Shown in pieces: positions 34,353 to 43,390 of a stretch of DNA of 64,000 nucleotides. The position numbers and the translations under genes were made by a program. The notes beneath the pieces are model-generated. The model ran no database searches, was not told where the DNA came from, and was given only the letters and a program-made list of their open reading frames with translations. Origin of the DNA: Rhodobacter capsulatus (lineage in GTDB: Bacteria; Pseudomonadota; Alphaproteobacteria; Rhodobacterales; Rhodobacteraceae); assembly GCF_003254295.1 (NCBI RefSeq), contig NZ_QKZO01000004.1, positions 62,001 to 126,000 of the forward strand, written 5' to 3'. Numbering within the stretch: position 1 is the stretch's first letter; each line of letters opens with the position of its first letter.

Positions 34353-34471
34353 TGTCGGGCCCTTGTAATGGAAGGCCTCAGACGTTTTGTCGCGAGACAG
34401 CGTCGACAGTTGTAAATCGGAATTGACGACCTATCATCCCCCCAATGCAACCAAAAACTACCGAAGAGACC

Positions 34472-36055
34472 ATGTCCAAGAACACAGAAGGTATGGGTCG
34501 CGCCGTTGTCATCGGTGCCGGCCTTGGCGGTCTTGCCGCAGCGATGCGGCTGGGCGCAAAAGGTTACAAGGTGACGGTCGTCGATCGTCTGGATCGGCCC
34601 GGCGGGCGTGGGTCTTCGATCACCAAGGGCGGATATCGATTCGACCTTGGCCCGACCATCGTCACGGTGCCGGATCGGCTGCGCGAGCTTTGGGCCGATT
34701 GCGGGCGCGATTTCGACAAGGACGTGAGCCTTGTCCCGATGGAGCCCTTTTACACCATCGATTTCCCCGATGGCGAGAAATACACCGCCTATGGCGATGA
34801 CGCCAAGGTCAAGGCCGAGGTGGCGCGGATCAGCCCCGGCGATGTCGAGGGCTTCCGCCATTTCATGTGGGACGCCAAGGCCCGCTACGAATTCGGTTAC
34901 GAAAACCTCGGCCGCAAGCCGATGAGCAAGCTGTGGGACCTGATCAAGGTTCTGCCGACCTTCGGCTGGCTGCGCGCCGACCGCTCGGTCTATGGCCATG
35001 CCAAGAAGATGGTGAAGGACGAACATCTGCGCTTCGCGCTGTCGTTCCACCCGCTCTTCATCGGCGGCGACCCCTTCCACGTGACGTCGATGTATATCCT
35101 CGTCAGCCAGCTCGAGAAGAAATTCGGCGTCCATTACGCGATCGGCGGCGTGCAGGCGATTGCCGATGCGATGGCCAAGGTGATCACCGATCAGGGCGGC
35201 GAGATGCGGATGTCGACCGAGGTCGACGAGATCCTGGTGTCGCGCGAGGGCAAGGCCACCGGCATCCGGCTGATGGACGGGACCGAGCTTCCGGCGCAGG
35301 TCGTTGTCTCGAACGCCGATGCGGGCCACACCTACAAGCGGCTTTTGCGCAACCGCGACCGCTGGCGCTGGACCGACGAGAAGCTCGACAAGAAACGCTG
35401 GTCGATGGGGCTTTTCGTCTGGTATTTCGGCACCAAGGGCACGGCCAAGATGTGGAAGGATGTGGGCCACCACACCGTCGTCGTCGGGCCGCGCTACAAG
35501 GAACATGTTGCCGACATCTTCATCAAGGGCGAGCTGGCCGAGGACATGAGCCTTTATGTCCACCGTCCCTCGGTCACCGATCCGACCGCGGCGCCGAAGG
35601 GCGACGACACGTTCTACGTCCTCTCGCCGGTGCCGAACCTTGGCTTCGACAATGGCGTCGACTGGTCGGTCGAGGCCGAGAAATACAAGGCCAAGGTCTT
35701 GAAGGTGATCGAGGAACGGCTGCTGCCGGGGGTCACTGACAAGATCACCGAGGAAGTGGTCTTCACGCCGGAAACCTTCCGCGACCGCTATCTGTCGCCG
35801 CTGGGCGCCGGGTTCTCGCTTGAGCCGCGGATCCTGCAATCGGCCTGGTTCCGCCCGCACAATGCCTCGGAAGAGGTGGACGGGCTCTATCTGGTCGGCG
35901 CAGGCACCCATCCGGGCGCCGGTGTGCCCTCGGTGATCGGCTCGGGCGAGATCGTCGCGCAGATGATCCCCGATGCGCCGAGGCCCGAGACCCCGGCGGA
36001 GGCTCCGGCGGCGGCATCCAAGGCCCGGACCCCCCGGGCCAAGGCGGCGCAATGA
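34472..36055 (+). CDS. crtI: phytoene desaturase
   Basis: The product has 527 residues from ATG 34472 (MSKNTEGMGRAVVIG), preceded by GAAGAG. The FAD-binding motif is VVIGAGLGGLAAAMRLGAKGYKVTVVDR and the C-terminal carotenoid desaturase signature is GLYLVGAGTHPGAGVPSVIGSG. In Rhodobacter it carries out three desaturations, from phytoene to neurosporene. A Pro/Ala-rich C-terminal tail ends the protein. It overlaps crtB by four bases. In-frame starts upstream (34445) lie in the promoter. Confidence 0.95.
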   Translation: MSKNTEGMGRAVVIGAGLGGLAAAMRLGAKGYKVTVVDRLDRPGGRGSSITKGGYRFDLGPTIVTVPDRLRELWADCGRDFDKDVSLVPMEPFYTIDFPDGEKYTAYGDDAKVKAEVARISPGDVEGFRHFMWDAKARYEFGYENLGRKPMSKLWDLIKVLPTFGWLRADRSVYGHAKKMVKDEHLRFALSFHPLFIGGDPFHVTSMYILVSQLEKKFGVHYAIGGVQAIADAMAKVITDQGGEMRMSTEVDEILVSREGKATGIRLMDGTELPAQVVVSNADAGHTYKRLLRNRDRWRWTDEKLDKKRWSMGLFVWYFGTKGTAKMWKDVGHHTVVVGPRYKEHVADIFIKGELAEDMSLYVHRPSVTDPTAAPKGDDTFYVLSPVPNLGFDNGVDWSVEAEKYKAKVLKVIEERLLPGVTDKITEEVVFTPETFRDRYLSPLGAGFSLEPRILQSAWFRPHNASEEVDGLYLVGAGTHPGAGVPSVIGSGEIVAQMIPDAPRPETPAEAPAAASKARTPRAKAAQ

Positions 36056-37077
36056 TCTCGACCGAGGATATGGTGGTCTGCCGGGAGCTGATCCGCACCG
36101 GCAGCTACTCCTTCCATGCGGCGTCGAGGGTTCTGCCAGCGCGGGTGAGAGACCCCGCGCTGGCGCTTTACGCCTTTTGCCGGATCGCCGATGACGAGGT
36201 GGACGAAGTCGGCCATCGCGACAAGGCGGCGGCGGTGTGCAAACTGGGGGATCGGCTGGAGGACATCTATTCCGGCCGTCCGCGCAACACGCCTTGCGAT
36301 CGCGCCTTTGCCGCGGTGGTCGAGGAATTCGAGATGCCGCGCGAATTGCCCGAGGCGCTGCTGGAGGGTCTGGCCTGGGATGCCGAGGGGCGGTGGTATC
36401 ACTCGCTTTCCGACGTGCAGTCCTATTCGGCGCGGGTGGCGGCCGCTGTCGGCGCGATGATGTGCGTGCTGATGCGGGTGCGCGACCCCGATGCGCTGGC
36501 GCGGGCCTGCGATCTGGGTCTGGCGATGCAGATGTCGAACATTGCCCGCGACGTCGGCGAGGATGCGCGCGCCGGGCGGCTGTTCCTGCCCACCGACTGG
36601 ATGCTCGAGGAGGGCGTCGATCCGCACGCCTTCCTGCGCGATCCGCAGCCCGGCAAGGGCATCCGCCGGGTGACCGAGCGGTTGCTGAACCGCGCCGACC
36701 GGCTTTACTGGCGTGCGGCGACCGGCGTGCGGCTTTTGCCCTTTGACTGTCGGCCGGGGATCATGGCCGCGGGCAAGATCTATGCCGCGATCGGCGCCGA
36801 GGTGGCGAAGGCGAAATACGACAACATCACCCGGCGCGCCCACACCACCAAGGGCCGCAAGCTGTGGCTGGTGGCGAATTCCGCGATGACGGCGACGGCG
36901 GGTTCGATGCTGCCGCTGTCGCCGCGGGTGCATGCCAAACCCGAGCCCGAGGTGGCCTATCTGGTCGATGCCGCGGCGCATCGCAACCTGAATCCCGAGC
37001 GCTCGGAAGTGCTGATTTCGGCGCTGATGGCGCTGAAGGCGCGGGATCGCGGGCTGGTGATCGACCGGGCTTCCTGA
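36052..37077 (+). CDS. crtB: phytoene synthase
   Basis: The product has 341 residues. Two Asp-rich motifs of the squalene/phytoene synthase family are present: RIADDEVDEV (about residues 43-52) and NIARDVGEDARAGRLFLP. The enzyme condenses two geranylgeranyl diphosphates to phytoene, the first committed carotenoid step. It starts inside the crtI stop (ATGA) and precedes tspO by 77 bases. Confidence 0.96.
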   Translation: MISTEDMVVCRELIRTGSYSFHAASRVLPARVRDPALALYAFCRIADDEVDEVGHRDKAAAVCKLGDRLEDIYSGRPRNTPCDRAFAAVVEEFEMPRELPEALLEGLAWDAEGRWYHSLSDVQSYSARVAAAVGAMMCVLMRVRDPDALARACDLGLAMQMSNIARDVGEDARAGRLFLPTDWMLEEGVDPHAFLRDPQPGKGIRRVTERLLNRADRLYWRAATGVRLLPFDCRPGIMAAGKIYAAIGAEVAKAKYDNITRRAHTTKGRKLWLVANSAMTATAGSMLPLSPRVHAKPEPEVAYLVDAAAHRNLNPERSEVLISALMALKARDRGLVIDRAS

Positions 37078-37154
37078 CGGGCCGCGACGGTTCGTCACTG
37101 GACGTGTGCGCGCCCCGGGTCCACAACGGGGCGTGTCCACAACCGGAGGCCATC

Positions 37155-37637
37155 ATGAGCCTGACCCTGTTTGCCGTCTATTTCGTCGCCTGCGCCTGTG
37201 CGGGCGCGACCGGAGCGATCTTCAGCCCGGGCGCCTGGTATGAGAGCCTGAAGAAACCGAGCTGGGTGCCGCCGAACTGGCTGTTTCCCGTCGCCTGGTC
37301 CACGCTTTACATCCTGATGTCGATTTCGGCCGCCCGCATTTCCGGGCTGGCTGGCGAAAACGAACTGGCCGTTCTGGGGCTGGCCTTCTGGGCGGTGCAG
37401 ATCGCGGTCAACACGCTTTGGACGCCGATCTTCTTTGGTCTGCGGCGTCTGGGCGGGGGGATGCTGGTGCTGACGCTGCTCTGGCTGAGCGTCTTTGCCA
37501 CCTGCGTCCTGTTCTGGAGCGTCGATTGGGTCTCGGGGCTGATGTTCGTGCCCTATGTGATCTGGGTGACGGTGGCGGGCGCGCTGAACTTCAGCGTCTG
37601 GCGGCTCAATCCGGGCGAAAAGCCGGTCACGCTCTGA
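37155..37637 (+). CDS. tspO: tryptophan-rich sensory protein TspO (CrtK)
   Basis: The product has 160 residues with five membrane helices and the TspO/MBR aromatic motifs (KKPSWVPPNWLFPVAWSTLYILM, VQIAVNTLWTPIFFG). In Rhodobacter TspO is an outer-membrane protein that binds tetrapyrroles and dampens expression of some pigment genes in response to oxygen; it is not a carotenoid enzyme despite the old name crtK. CCGGAGG precedes the ATG. Confidence 0.94.
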   Translation: MSLTLFAVYFVACACAGATGAIFSPGAWYESLKKPSWVPPNWLFPVAWSTLYILMSISAARISGLAGENELAVLGLAFWAVQIAVNTLWTPIFFGLRRLGGGMLVLTLLWLSVFATCVLFWSVDWVSGLMFVPYVIWVTVAGALNFSVWRLNPGEKPVTL

Positions 37638-37662
37638 CCGGCGGGCCCGACCCCGAGGATTG

Positions 37663-37695
37663 AAGGCCCCGCCGGCAGCACCGGCGGGGCCTTTT
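37663..37695 (+). terminator. Rho-independent terminator after tspO
   Basis: A 13-bp stem (AAGGCCCCGCCGG with CCGGCGGGGCCTT) with a 5-base loop ends in TTTT. It sits between the convergent tspO and crtC stops and could serve both strands. Confidence 0.85.
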
Positions 37696-37697
37696 CG

Positions 37698-38543
37698 TCA
37701 GTCCTTGTGCTTCCACCCGGCCCGGCGTGGCACCCGCACGGCCAGCATCGGCTTCAACACCGGCTGGCGGAACCGCACCAGATCCAGCGCCTCGTGCATC
37801 CCCACCGTTTCCTCGCCGTCGATTGTCGTGCGCATCAGCGCGCGGGAATAGAACGGCGCCTCCAGCAGGGAATGGACCCCCGCCGGATGCGCGCCCGGAT
37901 CGCAGCGGGTTTCACGCCGCACGAACCAGGGCGTGCGTTTCATCTTCACGAGCGGCGGCGGGGTGTCGATCTCGCAGACCGAGCCGTCCGGATTGATCTG
38001 CACCGCCAGGGCGACCTTGGTCCGGTCCAGCCGCGTCGCATCATAGAAACAGACCGTCCGATCCTTCAGCGGGAACCGCCCCCAGGTCCAGAACGAGAAA
38101 TCCTCCTCCAGCGCGCGGGTGCCGAAATTGGCGTCGAAATAGCCGTGCCCGGTCCATTTGTGCCCGGGCGCCAGATCGACCTCGACATCGGCGATGGGCG
38201 CGAAAGGCCGCCAGGTGTGGCCCGCATCGGGGGTCAGCCGTACCTCGACCCCGGTCACCGCGCGCGGCGTCAGCACGACCCGGCCCTTGAGCTTGCCAAG
38301 CTTCGGCAAAGCCCCCCATTCATCGACATCGATCACCAGCTCCTTGCCGGTCCAGGTCAGCTTCGAGGGCCCGACCTGAAACACGTCGCGCGATTGCCGC
38401 AGCGCGGACCGCCCGCGGTCGGTCATCGTGAAGCGCCCGTCGGTGCCGGTCGTCACCATGTTGATGCAGCAGTGGTTCTGCGGCTCGCGACGGCCCGACC
38501 AGCGATACCACGGGCTGAATACCGAGCCGATGAAGGCGATCAT
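37698..38543 (-). CDS. crtC: hydroxyneurosporene synthase (carotenoid 1,2-hydratase)
   Basis: The product has 281 residues from ATG 38543 (MIAFIGSVFSPWYRW), the published length. CrtC adds water across the psi end group, leading to spheroidene. It follows crtD, and its conventional start is about 66 bases after the crtD stop. The same frame is open upstream and encodes GPNGYAWWYCDGISDDGEKAFS, which looks like the conserved N-terminus of other CrtC proteins, but no ATG, GTG or TTG was found in that stretch. The true N-terminus is therefore uncertain. Confidence 0.9.
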   Translation of the reverse strand: MIAFIGSVFSPWYRWSGRREPQNHCCINMVTTGTDGRFTMTDRGRSALRQSRDVFQVGPSKLTWTGKELVIDVDEWGALPKLGKLKGRVVLTPRAVTGVEVRLTPDAGHTWRPFAPIADVEVDLAPGHKWTGHGYFDANFGTRALEEDFSFWTWGRFPLKDRTVCFYDATRLDRTKVALAVQINPDGSVCEIDTPPPLVKMKRTPWFVRRETRCDPGAHPAGVHSLLEAPFYSRALMRTTIDGEETVGMHEALDLVRFRQPVLKPMLAVRVPRRAGWKHKD

Positions 38544-38608
38544 CGAGAAGGCCTTTTCGCCGTCGTCCGAGATGCCGTCGCAATACCACCAGGCGTAGCC
38601 GTTCGGCC

Positions 38609-40093
38609 CTACTTCGCGGCGGAAATCCGGTCCGCCAGCAAGGCCCGTGCTGCATGCGTCCCGGAAGTCAGCGCCATGGGCACCCCGGCACCCGGGTGCG
38701 TTCCCCCACCCGCCAGATAGAGCCCCTTGAGCCCCGTCCGGGCCAGAGGCCGCCGGAACGTCGCCAGCGTCCCCTCTGGCGAGCCGCCGTAGATCGCCCC
38801 CAGCGAGCCCGGGAACCGCCGCGACAGAAGCGCCGGTGTCGTCAGCGCCCGGGTTTCCGGATCCGGGCTGAAGGTCAGTCCCATCGCGGCGAGCATCGGG
38901 AAGGTGCGTGCCCTGCATTGTGCCTCCTCCTGAGGAAAGGGTTGATGGCCTGCGGGGCCGTTCATGATGATCTCGAAACGTTCGATCTCCGGCACCGGGG
39001 CCTGCATCTCGCGGTCCTGTGCACAGATGTAAAGCGTGGGCTCCTCGGGCATCTCGCCCGCGCCGATCGGGCCGAATTCCAGCTCCGGATCGGCGGTGAA
39101 GAAGACGTTGTGATGCGCCAGATCGACGCCGATCGGGGTGGCGCCAAAGGCCCAGACCCAGGCCGAGAGGCTGGGGGCGGGGCGGGGCGATTTCTCCATC
39201 GAGGCGCGGGCGGCAGCGCCCAGAAGCCCGTCGCGCAGCGCGCCCGGATCGCCGTTGAAGATGCAGGCGCCGCAGGGGATCGAGGCGCCGGTCTCGATCT
39301 CGACCGCACTCACCCGGCCTTCCTTGCGCACGATGCGCTTGGCCTTGGCGCCGTAATGGAACCGCACGCCCTTCGCCTCGGCCACCCGGGCCAGCGCGGC
39401 GGCGACGCCATGCATCCCCTCGCGGATCGCCCAGACGCCCTGCACCTCGGCCTGCCAGATCAGCGAGAGCACCGCGGGCGTCGCCCCCGGACGGCCGCCG
39501 ACATAGGTGGCGTAACGGCCGAACAGCTGCGCCAGCCGCGGATCCTTGAAGTGATGGGCGAGCAGATCGCGCATCGTCAGACCGGGGCGCAGCGCGGGCC
39601 ACAGTTGCGGGCGCGTCATCGTTGCCGCAGCGATTCGCAAAAGGTCCGGCTTCGGCGCCGCGATGACCGAGCGGTGGAACGCCTCCCACAGCCCCGTCGT
39701 CAGGTGATCGAAGCGGCGGAATGCCGCAGCCTCCTTGTCGCCGGCAAAGGCGCGGATCGCCTCGATATTGGCCTCGGTGTCGGTGAACAGATCAAGGCTG
39801 GAGCCGTCGGGCCAGAAATGCCGGGCGAGTCGGGGCAGGGGGATCAGCGTCAGATGCTCCTCGGCGCGGGTGCCGCAGGCGGCGAAAAGCCCGTCCAGAA
39901 CGTGGCGCATCGTCAAGACCGTGGGCCCCGTATCCGCAGGGCCGCCCGGCGTCGGAACCGCCCTTGCCTTGCCGCCCGGAGCATCGCCCGCCTCAACCAC
40001 CGTGACCCGAAGGCCCGCCGCCGCCGCACCGATGGCGGCCGCAAGGCCCCCCATTCCGGCGCCGATCACCACGACGTCCGTTTCACTTCGCAT
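38609..40093 (-). CDS. crtD: methoxyneurosporene (hydroxyneurosporene) 3,4-dehydrogenase
   Basis: The product has 494 residues from ATG 40093 (MRSETDVVVIGAGMGG). It has an N-terminal FAD motif (VVIGAGMGGLAAAIGAAAAGLRVTVVEAG) and the C-terminal desaturase signature LYLAGGGTHPGAGVPMAL, making it a CrtI paralogue. It introduces the 3,4 double bond on the way to spheroidene. GGGAGCGAGAG precedes the start. It is divergent from crtE with a CrtJ palindrome between, and followed by crtC. Confidence 0.95.
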   Translation of the reverse strand: MRSETDVVVIGAGMGGLAAAIGAAAAGLRVTVVEAGDAPGGKARAVPTPGGPADTGPTVLTMRHVLDGLFAACGTRAEEHLTLIPLPRLARHFWPDGSSLDLFTDTEANIEAIRAFAGDKEAAAFRRFDHLTTGLWEAFHRSVIAAPKPDLLRIAAATMTRPQLWPALRPGLTMRDLLAHHFKDPRLAQLFGRYATYVGGRPGATPAVLSLIWQAEVQGVWAIREGMHGVAAALARVAEAKGVRFHYGAKAKRIVRKEGRVSAVEIETGASIPCGACIFNGDPGALRDGLLGAAARASMEKSPRPAPSLSAWVWAFGATPIGVDLAHHNVFFTADPELEFGPIGAGEMPEEPTLYICAQDREMQAPVPEIERFEIIMNGPAGHQPFPQEEAQCRARTFPMLAAMGLTFSPDPETRALTTPALLSRRFPGSLGAIYGGSPEGTLATFRRPLARTGLKGLYLAGGGTHPGAGVPMALTSGTHAARALLADRISAAK

Positions 40094-40160
40094 CTCTCGC
40101 TCCCGCACGCACCGCCGTCCGCACCCGCCTGGGAGTGCAATTTTGTCCCATATTCTTGGG

Positions 40161-40178
40161 TGTAACTTTCAGTTTACA
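40161..40178. promoter_or_regulatory. CrtJ/PpsR operator between crtD and crtE
   Basis: TGTAACTTTCAGTTTACA fits TGT-N12-ACA exactly. It is 67 bases from the crtD ATG and 51 bases from the crtE ATG and may act on both divergent promoters. Confidence 0.83.
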
Positions 40179-40229
40179 CAGGTAGGTGCGAATGCCAATG
40201 TGCGTCGTGACGCAGCGGAGGGCTCTGTC

Positions 40230-41099
40230 ATGTCTCTGGATAAACGTATCGAGTCGGCGCTGGTCAAGGCGCTGTCGCCCGAAGCTTTGGGCGAATCTCC
40301 GCCGTTGCTTGCCGCCGCGCTGCCTTACGGGGTGTTTCCCGGCGGCGCGCGGATCCGGCCGACGATCCTTGTGTCGGTCGCGCTCGCCTGTGGCGACGAT
40401 TGCCCGGCCATCACCGATGCCGCGGCCGTGGCGCTGGAGCTGATGCATTGCGCCAGCCTCGTGCATGACGATCTGCCCGCCTTCGACAATGCCGACATCC
40501 GGCGCGGCAAGGCCTCGCTGCACAAGGCCTATAACGAGCCGCTGGCGGTTCTGGCGGGTGACAGCCTGCTGATCCGCGGCTTCGAGGTTCTGGCCGATGT
40601 CGGCCCCGTGAACCCCGAGCGGGCGCTGAAGCTGATTTCGAAACTCGGTCAGTTGTCGGGCGCGCGCGGCGGGATCTGTGCCGGTCAGGCCTGGGAAAGC
40701 GAATCCAAGGTCGATCTGGCCGCCTATCATCAGGCGAAGACCGGGGCGCTCTTCATTGCCGCGACCCAGATGGGGGCGATTGCGGCGGGCTACGAGGCCG
40801 AGCCCTGGTTCGATCTGGGGATGCGGATCGGCTCTGCCTTCCAGATCGCCGACGATCTGAAAGACGCGCTGATGTCGGCCGAGGCGATGGGCAAACCTGC
40901 CGGGCAGGACATCGCGAATGAACGCCCGAATGCGGTCAAGACGATGGGGATCGAAGGGGCGCGCAAACATCTGCAAGATGTGCTGGCGGGGGCGATCGCC
41001 TCGATCCCGTCCTGCCCCGGTGAGGCGAAGCTGGCGCAGATGGTGCAGCTTTACGCCCACAAGATCATGGACATCCCGGCCAGCGCCGAGAGGGGCTGA
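40230..41099 (+). CDS. crtE: geranylgeranyl diphosphate synthase
   Basis: The product has 289 residues from ATG 40230 ([15 protein letters not shown]). It is a trans-prenyltransferase with a first Asp-rich motif in [17 protein letters not shown] and a second in [12 protein letters not shown]. It makes geranylgeranyl diphosphate for both carotenoids (CrtB) and the bacteriochlorophyll tail (BchG). The frame is open far upstream, through the promoter and crtD antisense, and that part is ignored. crtF follows two bases later. Confidence 0.95.
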   Translation: MSLDKRIESALVKALSPEALGESPPLLAAALPYGVFPGGARIRPTILVSVALACGDDCPAITDAAAVALELMHCASLVHDDLPAFDNADIRRGKASLHKAYNEPLAVLAGDSLLIRGFEVLADVGPVNPERALKLISKLGQLSGARGGICAGQAWESESKVDLAAYHQAKTGALFIAATQMGAIAAGYEAEPWFDLGMRIGSAFQIADDLKDALMSAEAMGKPAGQDIANERPNAVKTMGIEGARKHLQDVLAGAIASIPSCPGEAKLAQMVQLYAHKIMDIPASAERG

Positions 41100-41101
41100 T
41101 C

Positions 41102-42283
41102 GTGCCGAAGGACGACCACACGGGCGCGACGGCCGACCGGACCGCGCAGCCGACGGGAACGGGAAAGCAACCGCTGGTTCCGGGCCAGCCCGGGGCGGTG
41201 CCGGTGCAGCCGGGGCGGGTGAATTTCTTCACCCGGATCGCGCTCTCGCAACGGCTGCATGAGATCTTCGAGCGCCTGCCGCTGATGAACCGCGTCACCC
41301 GGCGCGAGGGCGAGGCGCTGTTCGACATCGTTTCGGGTTTCGTGCAAAGTCAGGTTCTGCTGGCGATCGTCGAATTCCGGGTGCTGCACATTCTGGCCGG
41401 GGCCTCATGGCCCTTGCCCGCGCTGGCCGAACGCACCGGCCTGGCCGAGGACCGGCTGGCGGTGCTGATGCAGGCCGCCGCCGCGCTCAAGCTGGTGAAG
41501 TTCCGCCGCGGGCTCTGGCAACTCGCGCCGCGCGGCGCCGCCTTCATCACCGTGCCGGGGCTCGAGGCGATGGTGCGCCATCACCCCGTTCTCTATCGCG
41601 ATCTGGCCGATCCGGTGGCTTTCCTGAAAGGCGACATCGAACCCGAGCTGGCGGGCTTCTGGCCCTATGTCTTCGGGCCTTTGGCGCAGGAAGACGCGGG
41701 TCTGGCCGAGCGCTATTCGCAGCTGATGGCCGACAGCCAGCGCGTCGTCGCCGATGATACCTTGCGGCTTGTCGATCTGCGCGATGCCAAGCGGGTGATG
41801 GATGTGGGCGGCGGCACCGGGGCTTTCCTGCGCTCGGTCGCCAAGCATTATCCCGAGCTGCCGCTGACGCTCTTTGACCTGCCGCATGTGCTGGCGGTGG
41901 CGGACCGCTTCAGCCCGAAGCTGGATTTCGCGCCGGGCAGTTTCCGCGACGATCCGATCCCGCAGGGCGCCGATGTCATCACCTTGGTGCGCGTGCTGTA
42001 TGATCATCCTGACAGCGTGGTGGAACCGCTTCTGGCCAAGGTCCATGCCGCGCTGCCGCCGGGCGGCCGTCTGATCATCTCGGAAGCGATGGCGGGGGGC
42101 GCAAAACCCGACCGCGCCTGCGATGTCTATTTCGCCTTCTACACGATGGCGATGAGTTCGGGGCGCACAAGATCCCCCGAAGAGATCAAGCAAATGCTTG
42201 AAAAGGCCGGGTTCGCCAAGGTTTCCAAGCCGCGTGCCCTGCGCCCCTTCATCACCTCGGTGATCGAGGCCGAACGCGGCTGA
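41102..42283 (+). CDS. crtF: hydroxyneurosporene O-methyltransferase
   Basis: The product has 393 residues from GTG 41102 ([13 protein letters not shown]), with GAGAGGGG upstream inside crtE. It has a dimerisation winged helix followed by a SAM domain with [16 protein letters not shown]. CrtF methylates the 1-hydroxyl group to form the methoxy carotenoids of the spheroidene pathway. It is in an operon with crtE; a long gap containing the bchC promoter follows, though read-through to bchCXYZ-puf is known in R. capsulatus. Confidence 0.95.
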   Translation: MPKDDHTGATADRTAQPTGTGKQPLVPGQPGAVPVQPGRVNFFTRIALSQRLHEIFERLPLMNRVTRREGEALFDIVSGFVQSQVLLAIVEFRVLHILAGASWPLPALAERTGLAEDRLAVLMQAAAALKLVKFRRGLWQLAPRGAAFITVPGLEAMVRHHPVLYRDLADPVAFLKGDIEPELAGFWPYVFGPLAQEDAGLAERYSQLMADSQRVVADDTLRLVDLRDAKRVMDVGGGTGAFLRSVAKHYPELPLTLFDLPHVLAVADRFSPKLDFAPGSFRDDPIPQGADVITLVRVLYDHPDSVVEPLLAKVHAALPPGGRLIISEAMAGGAKPDRACDVYFAFYTMAMSSGRTRSPEEIKQMLEKAGFAKVSKPRALRPFITSVIEAERG

Positions 42284-42350
42284 CACGGTTGCGTTCGGGC
42301 CCGGTTCTGACCCGGGGGTCAGAAAGTCGCACATCCGTCTGTCGCAAAAG

Positions 42351-42368
42351 TGTCTAATCAAATTGACA
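42351..42368 (+). promoter_or_regulatory. CrtJ/PpsR operator 1 of bchC
   Basis: TGTCTAATCAAATTGACA fits TGT-N12-ACA exactly and ends in a TTGACA hexamer (42363-42368), a perfect sigma-70-like -35. It is the distal member of a tandem pair with 8 bases between them, as described for CrtJ cooperative binding at bchC. Confidence 0.88.
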
Positions 42369-42376
42369 GTCGGGCG

Positions 42377-42394
42377 TGTAAGTTCAATGATACA
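42377..42394 (+). promoter_or_regulatory. CrtJ/PpsR operator 2 of bchC
   Basis: TGTAAGTTCAATGATACA fits TGT-N12-ACA exactly. It covers AATGAT (42386-42391), which lies 17 bases after the TTGACA of operator 1 and can serve as the -10. The two palindromes thus cover the whole core promoter. Confidence 0.88.
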
Positions 42395-42445
42395 CATAGG
42401 CGTGATCAGCCCGACTCTCCGGCGTGATCATACCGGGAGCACGTA

Positions 42446-43390
42446 ATGGAAACGCAAGTCGTCATAATGTCCGGGCCCAAGGCCATCTCGACGGGCATCG
42501 CCGGTCTGACCGACCCCGGACCGGGGGACCTCGTCGTGGATATCGCCTATTCGGGCATTTCGACTGGCACCGAGAAATTGTTCTGGCTCGGCACCATGCC
42601 ACCCTTCCCGGGCATGGGATATCCGCTTGTTCCCGGCTACGAAAGCTTCGGAGAGGTCGTTCAAGCCGCCCCCGACACCGGCTTCCGACCGGGCGATCAC
42701 GTCTTCGTTCCCGGCGCCAACTGCTTCACCGGCGGCCTGCGCGGGCTGTTTGGCGGCGCCTCCGGGCGTCTTGTCACCGCCGCCTCGCGGGTCTGCCGTC
42801 TTGATCCCGGCATCGGCCCCGAGGGCGCGCTGCTGGCACTGGCCGCGACCGCGCGGCATGCGCTGGCGGGCTTCGACAATGCGCTGCCCGATCTGATCGT
42901 CGGCCATGGCACCCTTGGGCGGCTTCTGGCTCGTCTGACCATCGCCGCCGGGGGCAAGCCGCCGACCGTGTGGGAAACCAATCCTGCCCGGCGCTCGGGC
43001 GCGGTCGGCTATGAGGTTCTGGACCCCGAAGCCGATCCCCGGCGCGACTACAAGGCCATCTATGACGCCTCGGGCGCGCCCGGTCTGATCGACCAGCTCG
43101 TCGGGCGTCTGGGCAAGGGCGGGGAACTGGTGCTCTGCGGCTTCTATACGGTGCCGGTCAGCTTCGCCTTCGTTCCCGCCTTCATGAAGGAAATGCGCCT
43201 GCGCATCGCCGCCGAATGGCAGCCTGCGGATCTCTCCGCGACGCGCGCGCTGATCGAAAGCGGGGCGCTCTCGCTCGACGGTCTCATCACCCACCGTCGC
43301 CCCGCGGCGGAAGCGGCCGAGGCCTATCAGACCGCTTTCGAAAACCCCGACTGCCTGAAGATGATCCTTGACTGGAAAGATGCAAAATAA
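42446..43390 (+). CDS. bchC: 3-hydroxyethyl bacteriochlorophyllide a dehydrogenase
   Basis: The product has 314 residues, medium-chain-dehydrogenase-like but without an obvious catalytic zinc site. The N-terminus is [16 protein letters not shown]; the nucleotide-binding half starts around residue 145. BchC oxidises the 3-hydroxyethyl group to acetyl. GGGAG precedes the ATG. It is the first gene of bchCXYZ-pufQBALMX; its TAA overlaps the bchX ATG by one base. Confidence 0.95.
   Translation: METQVVIMSGPKAISTGIAGLTDPGPGDLVVDIAYSGISTGTEKLFWLGTMPPFPGMGYPLVPGYESFGEVVQAAPDTGFRPGDHVFVPGANCFTGGLRGLFGGASGRLVTAASRVCRLDPGIGPEGALLALAATARHALAGFDNALPDLIVGHGTLGRLLARLTIAAGGKPPTVWETNPARRSGAVGYEVLDPEADPRRDYKAIYDASGAPGLIDQLVGRLGKGGELVLCGFYTVPVSFAFVPAFMKEMRLRIAAEWQPADLSATRALIESGALSLDGLITHRRPAAEAAEAYQTAFENPDCLKMILDWKDAK

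Noticed and set aside
38544-39689. In-frame extension making crtC appear 663 residues long
   Set aside because: Most of it is crtD read in another phase; only the last 22 residues before ATG 38543 look CrtC-like and these are reported separately.
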